Assembly (NCBI GenBank): GCA_021083345.1 | Contig: JAJGRE010000003.1 | Span: forward strand, 124,001 to 188,000 | DNA: 64,000 nucleotides | From: Calditrichales bacterium MX18-03 | GTDB taxonomy: Bacteria; Bacillota; Clostridia; Lutisporales; Lutisporaceae | Direction: 5' to 3' | Shown: positions 52,067 to 62,093 of the stretch, in pieces | Position numbering within the stretch: position 1 is the first letter of the stretch | How the letters are laid out: each line of letters begins with the position of its first letter | The notes under the pieces: model-generated | Databases searched by the model: none | What the model was told of the DNA's origin: nothing | The model's input: only the letters and a program-made list of their open reading frames with translations | Translations under genes and position numbers: made by a program

Positions 52067-53155
52067 ATGAAAATAGGACTCGTCGGGCTGCCCTTGGTTG
52101 GGAAGACCACTTTTTTCAATTTATTGACCCATGCCCATGCTGAAATTTCCAATTTCGCATCCGGAAAGGTTACATCCAATATCGGCTCTGCTAAAGTTCC
52201 GGACCATCGCATCGATTTTCTTTCGAAGCTTTACAAACCCAAAAAGACAACCTATGCGCTGATAGACTTTACCGATGTCCCCGGGCTCGTAAGCGGTTCC
52301 AGCGCAGGCAAAGGCGTCGGAAACCAGTTCCTGGAAGATATTCGCAAAGTGGATGCTCTTGTACATATTGTAAGAGCTTTTGAAAACCCCGATGTCCTGC
52401 ATTCCGACGGCAGCATTGAACCTATGCGGGATATTGAGACAATCAACCTGGAACTCCTCTTCTCCGACCTGGGCATCATTGAGAATCGGATAACACGCAT
52501 TCAAGGCGGCAAGAAGGTTACCAAAGAAAACCTGGTAGAACTGGAAGTTCTGAAGAAGTGCAAGGAAGAGCTGGAAAACGGCAAGCTGATCCATCAGATC
52601 AACCTTGACGATGAGGAAAAAGAAGTGCTGAAAACCTTCAGCTTCCTCTCGGAAAAACCCATGATCCTGGCGATTAACATAGATGAGGACGCTCTGAAAT
52701 CCGGCAGTTATCCGCAGAAGGATGAGATCTTTGCCTATGCCGCGGAAAGGAATGTTTCCGTCATCGAAGTCTGTGCCAAAGCAGAAATGGAAATCAGCGA
52801 ACTGGATGAAGAAGACAAAATGCTCTTCATGGAGGAACTGGGTATCAAGAAATCCGGTATCGACATTCTGGCCAACACCGCTTATGACTTCCTAGGCCTG
52901 ATTTCCTTCCTGACAGCTGGCGAAGACGAAGTCAGGGCTTGGACCATCAAGAAAGGCACCGATGCCAGAAAAGCGGCGGGCAAGATCCACTCGGACATCG
53001 AACGTGGCTTTATCCGCGCCGAAGTCGTTAAGTTCAGGGATATCCAGGAACTGGGCTCCATGGCGAAAGCGAAGGAAAAAGGCCTGTACCGCTTGGAAGG
53101 CAAGGAATATATCGTCGAAGACGGGGATATCATCAACTTCAGATTTAATGTATAA
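52067..53155 (+). CDS. YchF-family (Obg-like) P-loop NTPase
   Basis: 362 residues, the family's length. The P-loop is GLPLVGKTTFFNLL, where typical YchF has an Asn and Ser (PNVGKST). DFTDVPGLVSGSSAGKGVGNQFLEDIRKVDA follows as switch II (core DVPGLV), a coiled helical hairpin lies at about 130-210, and a C-terminal TGS-type domain ends GKEYIVEDGDIINFRF. The Leu/Thr changes and the SNFASGKVTSNIG G1-proximal segment mark a divergent paralogue, not the housekeeping ychF. Ribosome-associated ATPase activity is known for the family; the role of this paralogue is unknown. Confidence 0.88.
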   Translation: MKIGLVGLPLVGKTTFFNLLTHAHAEISNFASGKVTSNIGSAKVPDHRIDFLSKLYKPKKTTYALIDFTDVPGLVSGSSAGKGVGNQFLEDIRKVDALVHIVRAFENPDVLHSDGSIEPMRDIETINLELLFSDLGIIENRITRIQGGKKVTKENLVELEVLKKCKEELENGKLIHQINLDDEEKEVLKTFSFLSEKPMILAINIDEDALKSGSYPQKDEIFAYAAERNVSVIEVCAKAEMEISELDEEDKMLFMEELGIKKSGIDILANTAYDFLGLISFLTAGEDEVRAWTIKKGTDARKAAGKIHSDIERGFIRAEVVKFRDIQELGSMAKAKEKGLYRLEGKEYIVEDGDIINFRFNV

Positions 53156-53159
53156 CGAT

Positions 53160-53184
53160 AAAAAGCGCCGTGAAGGCGCTTTTT
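53160..53184. terminator. Bidirectional terminator between the YchF-family gene and folC
   Basis: AAAAAGCGCC and GGCGCTTTTT pair around GTGAA. Confidence 0.9.
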
Positions 53185-53187
53185 GAT

Positions 53188-54477
53188 TTATTCCGATAAA
53201 TAGGCATAGGCACTTCCGGCCAAGTAAAGTGATCCGCAGATGCAGATCAGACTGTTTTTCTGATAGAGTGTCTTTGCTTTTACTATCGCCTGTGAAATGT
53301 CCGGGACAGCATAGGTTTCGCTGCAGAACGGGCTTATTGCTGCAGCCATTTCTGCAGCAGACAACGTCCTTTCGCTTACCGGTTCTGTTGCAATCGCAGC
53401 CGCTGCCATAGGCATGAGCTTTTCAACAGCATACCTGTAATTTTTGTCCTTCAACATGCCGATCACAAATATGATCCGCTTACCGCAGAAGTACTTCAAC
53501 AAGGCAGCCTCCAGAGAGTCGATTCCCTCCTCATTGTGGGCACCGTCTATCAGTATCAGCGGATTTTTCGACAGGATGCTCAGCCTGCAGGGCCAGGAAA
53601 CCGTCTCAATACCCTTCCTCACTGCTTCGTCTTCTATTGTGTACCCGCATTCTCGGAGAGCAGAAATCGTGGTCAACACCGTTGCTGTGTTTTTCAGCTG
53701 ATGATCCCCCAAAAGAGGCAGCAGTAAATGTTCAATGATAATATCCCGATGCCGGATGCTGATCACTTGTCCATCTACACTGTACTGCGCCAGCTGGACG
53801 CTCTGCTCATCTGCTTTCATCAGCCTGACGCCTTTTTCTGCACAGACATTCTCGATTACCCCCGAAGCGCCCTGAAAACGCTGCGGATAAGTAACGGCAA
53901 CGGAGCCTTGCTTGATGATGCCTGCTTTCTCCGCTGCGATTTTTTCTATGGTATCACCCAGCACCTCCATGTGGTCAAAGCTGATGGAGGTAATCACCGA
54001 AACAAGGCCGTCAATGACATTGGTGGCATCATATTTCCCGCCTAATCCCACTTCTATTACAGCAAAATCCACCGCTTTTTCAGCGAAGTAAAGAAAGGCC
54101 ATGGCCGTATACATCTCAAACTGGGTAGGCTCTTCCATGCCCAGTCGTTCCATCTCCTTTATCCGGTCCAGCACCACCAGCGCAAAACGCACGAAGTCCT
54201 CTTCTGAGATCTGGGTGCCGTCAATCAGCATCCTTTCGGTGTCCTTGTACAGATGCGGCGATATGTACATGCCGGTCCTGTACCCTGCACATTTAAGAAT
54301 ATTTGCCAGCATGGCCGTGGTGGAGCCTTTTCCGTTGGTGCCAGCCACATGGATGGCCTTAAGCCGCTTATGGGGGTTTCCAAGAAGCTGCAGCAGGTTT
54401 TGGGTCCGTTCCAGCCCGGGCTTGCTTCCGAATTTAACAGTTTTTTCAATATATTGAACGACTTCCTGGTAGCTCAT
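53188..54477 (-). CDS. folC: Bifunctional folylpolyglutamate/dihydrofolate synthase
   Basis: 429 residues from ATG 54477, nine bases after GAGG; a start two codons earlier (54483) is closer to it but less well spaced. SYQEVVQYIEKTVKFGSKPG is the FolC opening (its first 12 residues suffice), then the ATP loop VAGTNGKGSTTAM, FAVIEVGLGGKYDATN and LIDGAHNEEGID. It adds glutamates to folates using ATP. In Firmicutes it very often follows valS, as here, 40 bases downstream. Confidence 0.95.
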   Translation of the reverse strand: MSYQEVVQYIEKTVKFGSKPGLERTQNLLQLLGNPHKRLKAIHVAGTNGKGSTTAMLANILKCAGYRTGMYISPHLYKDTERMLIDGTQISEEDFVRFALVVLDRIKEMERLGMEEPTQFEMYTAMAFLYFAEKAVDFAVIEVGLGGKYDATNVIDGLVSVITSISFDHMEVLGDTIEKIAAEKAGIIKQGSVAVTYPQRFQGASGVIENVCAEKGVRLMKADEQSVQLAQYSVDGQVISIRHRDIIIEHLLLPLLGDHQLKNTATVLTTISALRECGYTIEDEAVRKGIETVSWPCRLSILSKNPLILIDGAHNEEGIDSLEAALLKYFCGKRIIFVIGMLKDKNYRYAVEKLMPMAAAAIATEPVSERTLSAAEMAAAISPFCSETYAVPDISQAIVKAKTLYQKNSLICICGSLYLAGSAYAYLSE

Positions 54478-54492
54478 ATCCATACACCTCAT

Positions 54493-54521
54493 AAATAGGA
54501 TGCGCTGGAGCGCATCCTATT
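54493..54521 (-). terminator. Hairpin between valS and folC
   Basis: AATAGGATGCGCT and AGCGCATCCTATT form a nearly perfect 13-bp stem over the valS stop. The T run is weak, so it may only reduce read-through to folC. Confidence 0.6.
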
Positions 54522-57174
54522 TCTTTATTGAACTCATGCGTTCCAGTACCTTGCCTAGCATATCCTGGTACTTCGCCTCTTTTGCTTTCTCTTCTTCGAT
54601 AACCTGTGGCGGCGCCTTGGACACAAAGCCCTGGTTGCCCAGCTTACCCCTGACCCGTTGCAGCTCCTTCTCCAGGTTCTCCTTCTCCTTGCTCAGCCGT
54701 TCCAATTCCTTCTCAAAATCCACAAGGTCCTCCAACGGCAAGTAAATCTCTGCACCGCTGATCACAACGGATACGGCGCCCTCAGGAATATCCTTCTTCT
54801 CAGCCATAACGGCTACGGAGGATGCTGATGCCAGCTTTTCAAAGTAGGCCTTGCCTTCCTCTACAGCTGCCTGGATGACGGAATCAGCTGACACAACGAT
54901 TACCTTTGCCTTTCTTGAAGGCACTACATTCATTTCAGCCCGGATATTGCGGATAGCTTTGATGGCTTCCATAACAGATTCCATCTGCTTCTCTTCCTCC
55001 GGTTTTACCAGCGAAGCATTGTACTCCGGCCATTTGGCTATCACGATGCTCTCTTCTTCAACCGGCAGATGCTGGTAGATCTCTTCGGTGATGAACGGCA
55101 TGAAGGGATGCAGCAGCTTCATCATGCCCGAGAGCGTATCGCAAAGCGTAACCTGTGCAGCCAGCTTTGATACTTCGTTATCTCCATAGAGTCTGGGTTT
55201 GACCAGTTCAATGTACCAATCGCAGAACTCAAACCAAATGAAGTCATACAGCTTCTGTGCAGCCATACCAAGTTCAAATTTCTCCAGGTTCTCAGTTACT
55301 TCCTTGATAACGGTATTGTAGCGGCTGATGACCCATCTGTCAGCAGTGGTAAGGCTCTTCTCACAGTCAGACCTGTCTGCAGACCGGATCTGCTCCGGCT
55401 CGATGTTCATCAGAACAAACCTTGAGGCATTCCATATTTTATTGGCAAAGTTGCTGTAAGCTTCAACCTTCTCCCAGAAGAAACGCATGTCGTTTCCAGG
55501 AGAATTTCCGGATACCAGATTGAACCGCAGTGCATCAGCCCCATGCTTGTCGATGACATCCAGCGGATCGATGCCGTTGCCAAGGGACTTGCTCATTTTC
55601 CTGCCTTCGGAGTCGCGGATGATGCCATGAATGAATACATGTTTGAAGGGCTCCTGACCCATATTTTCCATAGCTGAGAAAATCATTCTGGCTACCCAGA
55701 AGAAAATAATATCATAGCCTGTTACCAGAACGCTGGTGGGGTAAAAATAAGCCAGGTCTTTGGTCTTGTCAGGCCAGCCCAGTGTGGAAAACGGCCATAG
55801 TGCCGAACTGAACCAGGTATCCAGCGTATCCTCATCCTGCTTCAGGCTGCCGCCGCATTTTCCGCAAGCTTCCGGTGCATGAGCCGCAACGATTATTTCC
55901 CCGCAGTCCTTGCAATAGTATGCCGGTATCCTGTGTCCCCACCAAAGTTGTCTGGATATGCACCAGTCCTGAATGTTTTCCATCCAGTTGAAATAGATCT
56001 TGGAAAAGCGCTCCGGAACAAATTTGACCCGTCCGTCTTTTACGACTTCAATAGCCGGTTCTGCCAGGGGCTTCATCCTAACAAACCATTGCTTCGAGAG
56101 AATAGGCTCAATGGTGGTATGGCAGCGCTGGCAATGGCCTACATTGTGGTCGTGATCCTTGATCTTGACCAGCAAGCCCTGCGCCTCCAGATCCTTTACA
56201 ATCTGCTTCCTGGCTTCGTAGCGGCTCATGTCTTTGTATTGCCCGCCCAGCGCGTTGATGGTTCCGTCATCGTTCATGACTCTGGGCATTGGCAGGTTGT
56301 GCCTTACACCGACTTCAAAGTCATTGGGATCATGAGCCGGTGTTATCTTGACTGCACCGGTTCCGAATTCCATATCCACATAATCGTCTGCAATTACCGG
56401 AATTTCTTTGTTCATCAGCGGAAGGACCAGCGTCTTTCCAATCAGGTGCTTGTATCTCGGATCCTCCGGGTTGACTGCAACGGCAGTATCACCCAGCATG
56501 GTTTCCGGTCTGGTGGTTGCGATCTCGACAAATTCACTGCTGTCCTTTACCGGATACTTGATGTGCCAGAAGTGCCCTTTGGATTCCTCATAAATGGTCT
56601 CAATATCAGAGATGGAGGTCTGGCAGTTGGGGCACCAGTTGATGATTCTTTCACCTCTATATATCAGCCCTTTTTCATATAACCGTATGAATACCTCCAG
56701 AACGGCCTTGGAACAGCCCTCGTCCATGGTAAAGCGTTCCCTGGTCCAATCACAGGAGCTTCCCAGCTTTTTCAGCTGGTTCAGTATCTTGCCGCCGTAT
56801 ACATCCTTCCATTCCCACGCCTTTTCCAGGAAGCCCTCCCGGCCCAGCTCATACTTGCTTTTACCTTCTTTGGCCAACGCTTCAACGATTTTGGCTTCGG
56901 TTGCGATGCTGGCATGATCCGTTCCGGGGAGCCACAAGGTGGCGTATCCCTGCATTCTTCTCCATCGGATCAGGATATCCTGAATGGTATTGTCCAATGC
57001 ATGGCCCATATGAAGCTGCCCTGTAATGTTTGGCGGCGGGATCACGATGGTATAGGGCTCTTTGCTGCTATCCGGTTCAGGGGTGAAATACCCTTTGTCA
57101 ACCCAGGTATTATAAAGCCTCTCCTCTACCTGCTTCGGATCATAGGTTTTAGCCAGATTTTTCGATTCGTCCAT
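54517..57174 (-). CDS. valS: Valyl-tRNA synthetase
   Basis: 885 residues, full length for class I ValRS. The ATP motif is [15 protein letters not shown] near residue 48 and [12 protein letters not shown] near residue 527; the editing domain ([13 protein letters not shown]) lies between. The C-terminal coiled coil ([19 protein letters not shown], in part) binds tRNA. It charges tRNA-Val. Expression is controlled by a T-box leader upstream that senses uncharged tRNA. Confidence 0.97.
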   Translation of the reverse strand: MDESKNLAKTYDPKQVEERLYNTWVDKGYFTPEPDSSKEPYTIVIPPPNITGQLHMGHALDNTIQDILIRWRRMQGYATLWLPGTDHASIATEAKIVEALAKEGKSKYELGREGFLEKAWEWKDVYGGKILNQLKKLGSSCDWTRERFTMDEGCSKAVLEVFIRLYEKGLIYRGERIINWCPNCQTSISDIETIYEESKGHFWHIKYPVKDSSEFVEIATTRPETMLGDTAVAVNPEDPRYKHLIGKTLVLPLMNKEIPVIADDYVDMEFGTGAVKITPAHDPNDFEVGVRHNLPMPRVMNDDGTINALGGQYKDMSRYEARKQIVKDLEAQGLLVKIKDHDHNVGHCQRCHTTIEPILSKQWFVRMKPLAEPAIEVVKDGRVKFVPERFSKIYFNWMENIQDWCISRQLWWGHRIPAYYCKDCGEIIVAAHAPEACGKCGGSLKQDEDTLDTWFSSALWPFSTLGWPDKTKDLAYFYPTSVLVTGYDIIFFWVARMIFSAMENMGQEPFKHVFIHGIIRDSEGRKMSKSLGNGIDPLDVIDKHGADALRFNLVSGNSPGNDMRFFWEKVEAYSNFANKIWNASRFVLMNIEPEQIRSADRSDCEKSLTTADRWVISRYNTVIKEVTENLEKFELGMAAQKLYDFIWFEFCDWYIELVKPRLYGDNEVSKLAAQVTLCDTLSGMMKLLHPFMPFITEEIYQHLPVEEESIVIAKWPEYNASLVKPEEEKQMESVMEAIKAIRNIRAEMNVVPSRKAKVIVVSADSVIQAAVEEGKAYFEKLASASSVAVMAEKKDIPEGAVSVVISGAEIYLPLEDLVDFEKELERLSKEKENLEKELQRVRGKLGNQGFVSKAPPQVIEEEKAKEAKYQDMLGKVLERMSSIKK

Positions 57175-57218
57175 TTTTGCTCACTTTCCTTTCTGCTGTA
57201 ATCATTATTTGCATGGTT

Positions 57219-57480
57219 GCTCAAAAAACAACAAACCCTTCGTCCCATAATAAGGGCGAAGGGCAATATCCGCGGTACCACCTTAATTCCGGCGGCGTAC
57301 TTGACGCTTACCGGCTCTCTGCGCGATAACGGGCAGACCCGCCTGTATCTACTCTGTTCGATGCAGGAGTTCAGAAGCTACCTTCAGCAGCACCGGTTCC
57401 TAAAAAGCCTTTCAACCAAGGGCTTTTCTCTCTGTAAGGGGGTGAATGCCTACTCCTCTTCCTCATCACTTTTACTTATT
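57219..57480 (-). promoter_or_regulatory. T-box leader of valS
   Basis: The minus strand carries the T-box AAGGTGGTACCGCGG (57285-57271) after a stem-rich region. A terminator hairpin CCCTTCGCCC/GGGACGAAGGG follows with GTTTGTTGTTTTTT (57263-57219). AGTA near 57460 fits the Stem I bulge. Uncharged tRNA-Val pairing with the specifier and T-box would stabilise the antiterminator. I could not settle the specifier codon; GTA is present in the right area. Confidence 0.93.
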
Positions 57481-57495
57481 ATAAATTATATTTAA

Positions 57496-57524
57496 ATAGT
57501 ATTAAAATTGTGTATGATTGTCAA
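57496..57524 (-). promoter_or_regulatory. SigmaA promoter of the valS leader
   Basis: TTGACA (57524-57519), 17 bases, TACTAT (57501-57496) on the minus strand; the -35 box lies 3 bases from the pgsA stop. Confidence 0.7.
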
Positions 57525-57526
57525 TA

Positions 57527-58066
57527 TTATTTTTTGATCAGCTTCATCCGATGCTGTTTTTTTATGCTCAGGTAGTTATTCAGGTATACGATCAGAGCCA
57601 GGAATGTCAGCACGACGAACACATTCATAAACAGCCCACTATAAGGCAGCCGAAAAGTAACAGCTAGAATAGCGACATAAAACGCTATGGTCGACAGCTT
57701 ACCGAATTTGTTTGCCGGAATGACAATATCATGGTCGTTGAAAAGGGTAACAGCCCCCAGTACCATTAATGTCTCTTTTACAGCTACAACCGATATGATC
57801 CAGAAGGGAATCTGGTTTTTCAAGGTGATGCTGACCAATACCGTCAGAAGCATTAGTTTATCCGCCAGTGGGTCCATCACGATCCCCAGTCTGGTGATCA
57901 GGTTATATTTGCGTGCAATATACCCGTCCAGAACATCCGTCAGCCCGGCTGAAACGAATATGACTGTGGCAATTTGCATTCCATTGACCATAGGAGAAAA
58001 AAAATAGTAAACAAATGCAGGTATCAGAAGAAAACGGATGATGGTTAAAATGTTCGGTATGTTCAT
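57527..58066 (-). CDS. pgsA: Phosphatidylglycerophosphate synthase (CDP-alcohol phosphatidyltransferase)
   Basis: 179 residues with about four to six membrane segments. The CDP-alcohol phosphotransferase motif DG-x2-AR-x8-G-x3-D-x3-D is present as DVLDGYIARKYNLITRLG and VMDPLADKL. It makes phosphatidylglycerophosphate from CDP-diacylglycerol and glycerol-3-phosphate. GGAGGT precedes ATG 58066. The start overlaps a short upstream frame by ATGA. Confidence 0.93.
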   Translation of the reverse strand: MNIPNILTIIRFLLIPAFVYYFFSPMVNGMQIATVIFVSAGLTDVLDGYIARKYNLITRLGIVMDPLADKLMLLTVLVSITLKNQIPFWIISVVAVKETLMVLGAVTLFNDHDIVIPANKFGKLSTIAFYVAILAVTFRLPYSGLFMNVFVVLTFLALIVYLNNYLSIKKQHRMKLIKK

Positions 58067-58197
58067 GGCTCACCTCCCAGCAAAGCTAATTCTATGTTCT
58101 CCAAATTGCTGTCCAAATATTTATGGCACTGCCGCTCCTGCTCCGGATCCGGCAATCGATTTCCAGCTAATTTCCATATATATTTCAATTCTATCAT
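58063..58197 (-). CDS. Possible small protein coupled to pgsA, about 44 residues
   Basis: An open frame ends in an ATGA overlap with pgsA, and its last codons contain the pgsA ribosome site. The peptide (IELKYIWKLAGNRLPDPEQ, then LDSNLENIELALLGGEP) has a plausible composition. The start is uncertain: no ribosome site is seen at 58197, and the frame continues to 58245. It may be a leader peptide or chance. Confidence 0.35.
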   Translation of the reverse strand: MIELKYIWKLAGNRLPDPEQERQCHKYLDSNLENIELALLGGEP

Positions 58198-58313
58198 TCG
58201 AAGCGGCATAAAGCTACAATAATCCGAAATCCGCATTCCGGACATTCACATTTTTTTCCTGGCTGAATACGATGGAAATGATAGGATCATGATTATTATT
58301 AGGAGGGAGTAAA

Positions 58314-59330
58314 GTGAAGCGTTCTTTCAAGTCCTTATCCTTGCTGCTCATCTGTATTCTGATGTTTTCCCTGGTATCAGGTATTGGCACAGGCTGCAGC
58401 AAGAAGCCGCTGACTGTTATCAAGCTCAATGAAGTGGTGCGCTCCATATTCTATGCGCCGCAGTACGTAGCCCTGAATAAAGGCTTTTTTGAAGAGCAGG
58501 GCATCAAGATCGAACTGACCACCGGTCAGGGCGCTGACAAAACCATGACGGCGCTTTTGTCGGGTCAATGCGACATCGGCTTTGCAGGTCCGGAGGCCTG
58601 CATCTACGTGTATAACCAAGGAAAAGAAGACTACGCCGTCGTATTTGCCCAACTGACGCAAAGGGATGGATCCTTCCTTGTGGGGAGGCACGATGAGTCT
58701 GCTTTCAAATGGGAAAACACAGCAGGAAAAACCATCATCGGCGGAAGGCCGGGCGGTGTACCGGAAATGACGCTGGAATATGTTCTGGGACAGCATGGTG
58801 TCGTTCCAGGAAAGGATGTCAATATTATAACCAATCTTCAATTCACAGCTACTGCAGGTGCTTTCAAAAGCGGCACCGGCGACTATGTTGCTCTTTTTGA
58901 ACCAACAGCTTCCATGCTGGAACAGGAGGGAGCCGGTAAAATCGTCGCTTCCGTTGGTGAAGACAGCGGTCTCATTCCCTATACAGCCTACTTTACAACC
59001 AAAAGCTATCTGTCAAAGAATGCAGACATCGTTCAGAAATTTACCAATGCCGTCCGCAAGGGCCAGTTATGGGTCATGAGCCATACGGCGGAAGAAATCG
59101 CCAATGAAGTCAAACCCTTCTTCCCCGATGCCGACGAAAAGCTCCTGACCACTGTCGTCAACCGCTACAAGGACATCGATGCCTGGAGTGAAACCCCCAT
59201 TATGACGCCTGAGTCTCTTGAACTGCTTCAAAAGGTCATGCAGACTGCCGGACAGTTGGATAAAAAAGTAGAATTCAATCAGTTGGTGGATAATACCTTT
59301 GCAGAAAAAGCCGTCAAGAACGTGAAGTAA
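58314..59330 (+). CDS. ABC-transporter substrate-binding lipoprotein, NMT1/THI5-like
   Basis: 338 residues from a GTG at 58314 (GGAGGG upstream). Lipoprotein signal ending SGIGTGCSKK. The periplasmic-binding fold of SsuA/ThiY type is indicated by RSIFYAPQYVALNKGFFEEQGI, GQCDIGFAGPEA and GRPGGVPEMTLEY. Substrates in the family are sulfonates, nitrate or thiamine pyrimidines; none can be chosen here. It has no permease or ATPase gene beside it, and no thiamine riboswitch is visible, so it is an orphan. Confidence 0.85.
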   Translation: MKRSFKSLSLLLICILMFSLVSGIGTGCSKKPLTVIKLNEVVRSIFYAPQYVALNKGFFEEQGIKIELTTGQGADKTMTALLSGQCDIGFAGPEACIYVYNQGKEDYAVVFAQLTQRDGSFLVGRHDESAFKWENTAGKTIIGGRPGGVPEMTLEYVLGQHGVVPGKDVNIITNLQFTATAGAFKSGTGDYVALFEPTASMLEQEGAGKIVASVGEDSGLIPYTAYFTTKSYLSKNADIVQKFTNAVRKGQLWVMSHTAEEIANEVKPFFPDADEKLLTTVVNRYKDIDAWSETPIMTPESLELLQKVMQTAGQLDKKVEFNQLVDNTFAEKAVKNVK

Positions 59331-59368
59331 CTGCTTATATTACAAATAGACCATCATGTCGGGCATTG

Positions 59369-59410
59369 GCCGGAACCGCTTTCCAGGAAGTGTTCCGGCT
59401 TTTCATTTTC
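59369..59410. terminator. Bidirectional terminator between the binding protein gene and mnmH
   Basis: GCCGGAAC and GTTCCGGC stem; TTTTC follows on the plus strand. mnmH ends inside it on the minus strand. Confidence 0.75.
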
Positions 59411-60446
59411 TTTGCAGCTCAACCGCTGTTTTTCGGTGCCATCCCATTATTTGTTGAACTGCTTCCTCCATATCGTCCGTATTGACCGTGCAATCGAAAC
59501 CGATATGCTTCAACTCATTTTTATACATCGGGTCATAGTATTTCGTGATCAGTTCTTCCACAACTTCCTCATACCGTTCTTCAGCAACCAGCTGCTTGTA
59601 TCGCTGGATCCTCTGCCCTGAAATATACCTGCCCAGTTTCTCCATTGCTTTTATGATCTCAGTCTTGCTGCCTGCTTCCGTAGTATACTCTTTTATGATC
59701 CGGCGGACCCTTGTGTCCATTCCGGCTTCCACTAAGACATGTCTGCCTGCTTTCATCCGGCTCATGATAAAGGCCGGTATGATGATATTGCCGATCCTGC
59801 TGCTTTCACCTTCTACAAAGATATCACCGGAGTTCCGGTGCCTCAGCTTCTCATAGACCAATGCCTCAAATTGTTTCTGGCTGATACTTTCTCCAAGGCC
59901 TACATCCCCTAAAAGGGAACCCCGATGATTGGCATATTTCTCCAGGTCCAGTATTTCCAATCCCCTTGCAGAGAGCAGGCTGAGCAATTCCGTTTTCCCT
60001 GTCCCTGTCAGACCGTGTAATACAATATAATCTACCATTGCGTTCAGCTTGGGGAGCTCTTCATTCACCGCAGCCCTATACCCCTTATACCCGCCCTTCA
60101 GCTTAACAACACCCATACCGATGGTGTTCAGCAGTCCGCACAAGGAACTGCTGCGCATACCGCCACGCTCACAGAAAAGGATCACCTTGTCGTGTCTTTC
60201 CTTCATTGCTGCTAGCCGGCTGTACAATTCAGGCAGCCTTTTTGAAGCGTATTGCACACCCAATTCCTTAGCCTTGTCAATGCTTTCTTTTGTATAGACC
60301 GTTCCAATGATCCGCCGTTCTTCATCATCAAAAATCGGCACATTGACCGCTCCCGGAATGGTGTATTCGGAATACTCGCAGGGACTGCGCAGATCCACCA
60401 AAATATAATTGCCTTCCAACGACTTGTATTCTACAGATTTTATCAT
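59403..60446 (-). CDS. mnmH: tRNA 2-selenouridine synthase (SelU/MnmH)
   Basis: 347 residues. An N-terminal rhodanese domain has LVDLRSPCEYSEYTIPGA and the active-site Cys in FCERGGMRSSS near residue 92. A P-loop domain follows: LHGLTGTGKTELL, then GDIFVEGESSRIGNI. It replaces sulfur by selenium (through geranylation) at wobble U34 of Lys/Glu/Gln tRNAs. GGAGG precedes ATG 60446. It implies selenophosphate synthesis (selD) elsewhere; no other selenium gene is in the window. Confidence 0.93.
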   Translation of the reverse strand: MIKSVEYKSLEGNYILVDLRSPCEYSEYTIPGAVNVPIFDDEERRIIGTVYTKESIDKAKELGVQYASKRLPELYSRLAAMKERHDKVILFCERGGMRSSSLCGLLNTIGMGVVKLKGGYKGYRAAVNEELPKLNAMVDYIVLHGLTGTGKTELLSLLSARGLEILDLEKYANHRGSLLGDVGLGESISQKQFEALVYEKLRHRNSGDIFVEGESSRIGNIIIPAFIMSRMKAGRHVLVEAGMDTRVRRIIKEYTTEAGSKTEIIKAMEKLGRYISGQRIQRYKQLVAEERYEEVVEELITKYYDPMYKNELKHIGFDCTVNTDDMEEAVQQIMGWHRKTAVELQRK

Positions 60447-60479
60447 TCGTCCTCCTCCAGTTGCGGTTGCATTGTCCCT

Positions 60480-62072
60480 TTAGGTGTTCTCCCTCATGTA
60501 GAGGAGCTCCCCGTTGACCACTGTCATAACCACATCCACATCCTTAACCTGCTCACCTGTCAAAACGGACATGTCCTCGGACAACACGATGAAATCCGCT
60601 TTATAGCCCTGCTTCAGCCGTCCAAGGAATACCTCACTGTTATTGGCATAGGCAGAATTGATTGTATAGCATTTCAAGGCCTCCATCACAGTGAGCCTTT
60701 CCTTCATGTTGTGATGATGTGAAGCTGCAGCATGTATTCCGAGTATCGGCTCAAAGCCGATATAGGGCGTACCGTCCTTTTTTGCCGGGAAGCTGCCACC
60801 GCCATATGGCCAATCGCTGTTAAAAACAACATTGGCTCCGCTTTCAACCATACTTCTGAACCGGTAAGTCTGATTCAGCCTGCTTTCTCCCAGCCTGGCA
60901 AGGGTCATTTCTTCCTCATAAAGGAATACCGGCTGGAAGGATGCTGTCGCAGCAAGGGCCTTGAACCGGCCAATATCCGATTCTCTTATGATCTGCATAT
61001 GCTCGATACGGTTTCTGACCAGATGCCCGATCTGATCCTTAATCCGTTCCATGCTGTCAAGGACACTGCTTACAGCCAAATCGCCGATTGCATGTACAGT
61101 AACCGGAATCTCATTGGAATTGTGTCTCTTCAGTACATCATCAAGCTTACTTTCTTCCAGCAGCCTCAACCCTATGTTTCCATGATCGTCGCTATATTCA
61201 TCATACAGCAAGGCTGTCCTTGATCCGAAGCTTCCATCCATAAAGAGCTTCGGGAAGCCTATCCGCAGATGCTCAGATTCAGACCCTCGGTGTTTATTGA
61301 AATACAAGACAGATTCATTATTCAGTCCGTCAGCGGCCGCCGTGACCCTGATCCTGAGCTTCCCTTCCCGCTCAAGCCGCCGGTATAGATCCAGGATTCT
61401 GGGCTCAGCGGTACAGATATCGTTTACTGAACAGATTCCATTCTCTACAAAAAGTGACTGCGCTTCCAGCACCAGTCTTTCCAAATAAGCTTCAGACAGG
61501 CTTCTGCGTATTTTTGCCGCAATCTCTGAAGCTGCGTTTTCGAAAAACATGCCTGCGGGAAAGCCGTCGGCACCCGCCGGAACTTCCGCCGAATCAAAGG
61601 GCTTAAGCAGATCAAGCCCTTTCATGGCGCAGGTATTGAGGCAAAGCGAATGGCCGTCCATTCTGATGGCGGCAAAGGGACGCTCCTGACATAAGGCATC
61701 CATAAGCTGCCGGGTGGGGAAGCATCCTCCAAATAGTAAGCTTTCATCCCAGCCGTGTCCTATGACCCAATCATCTGCTGAAAGCCGCTTGCAATATGCT
61801 TCCAGTTTTTCTTTCAGTGTCTGAAGGCATGACATGCTTCTCATATTGAGTTCTGTCAGGCTGCGCATGCCATCTATGATATGCAGGTGTGTTTCCCAGA
61901 AACCGGGTATTACAGTACGCCCTTTCAAGTCCATCTGCACGGCGGCACAATACTTTTCCGGGATATCCCCCATGCCAACATCAGCTATGATACCATCTTC
62001 CACTACCATATAATTGCCTGTAGGCATGTGCGCATCCATGGTCAGGAAATTACCGTTTTTATAAAGAATCAA
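60480..62072 (-). CDS. Amidohydrolase family protein (YtcJ-like)
   Basis: 530 residues from a TTG at 62072, nine bases after GGAGG. An amidohydrolase-3 pattern: VIPGFWETHLHIIDG (metal His pair) near residue 56, VIGHGWDES, MDGSFGSRTALL, VHAIGDLAVS, HMQIIRESDI and FNSDWPYGG. These zinc enzymes hydrolyse amide or formamide-type bonds; YtcJ relatives act on unknown substrates. No signal peptide. It is followed closely by mnmH on the same strand. Confidence 0.88.
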   Translation of the reverse strand: MILYKNGNFLTMDAHMPTGNYMVVEDGIIADVGMGDIPEKYCAAVQMDLKGRTVIPGFWETHLHIIDGMRSLTELNMRSMSCLQTLKEKLEAYCKRLSADDWVIGHGWDESLLFGGCFPTRQLMDALCQERPFAAIRMDGHSLCLNTCAMKGLDLLKPFDSAEVPAGADGFPAGMFFENAASEIAAKIRRSLSEAYLERLVLEAQSLFVENGICSVNDICTAEPRILDLYRRLEREGKLRIRVTAAADGLNNESVLYFNKHRGSESEHLRIGFPKLFMDGSFGSRTALLYDEYSDDHGNIGLRLLEESKLDDVLKRHNSNEIPVTVHAIGDLAVSSVLDSMERIKDQIGHLVRNRIEHMQIIRESDIGRFKALAATASFQPVFLYEEEMTLARLGESRLNQTYRFRSMVESGANVVFNSDWPYGGGSFPAKKDGTPYIGFEPILGIHAAASHHHNMKERLTVMEALKCYTINSAYANNSEVFLGRLKQGYKADFIVLSEDMSVLTGEQVKDVDVVMTVVNGELLYMRENT

Positions 62073-62093
62073 TCACTGCTGCCTCCTTATATC

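Noticed and set aside
55879-56682. 267-codon antisense frame in valS
   Set aside because: Mirror of a strongly conserved gene; no promoter or ribosome site.
57217-57495. 92-codon plus-strand frame upstream of valS
   Set aside because: It is the antisense of the T-box leader RNA.
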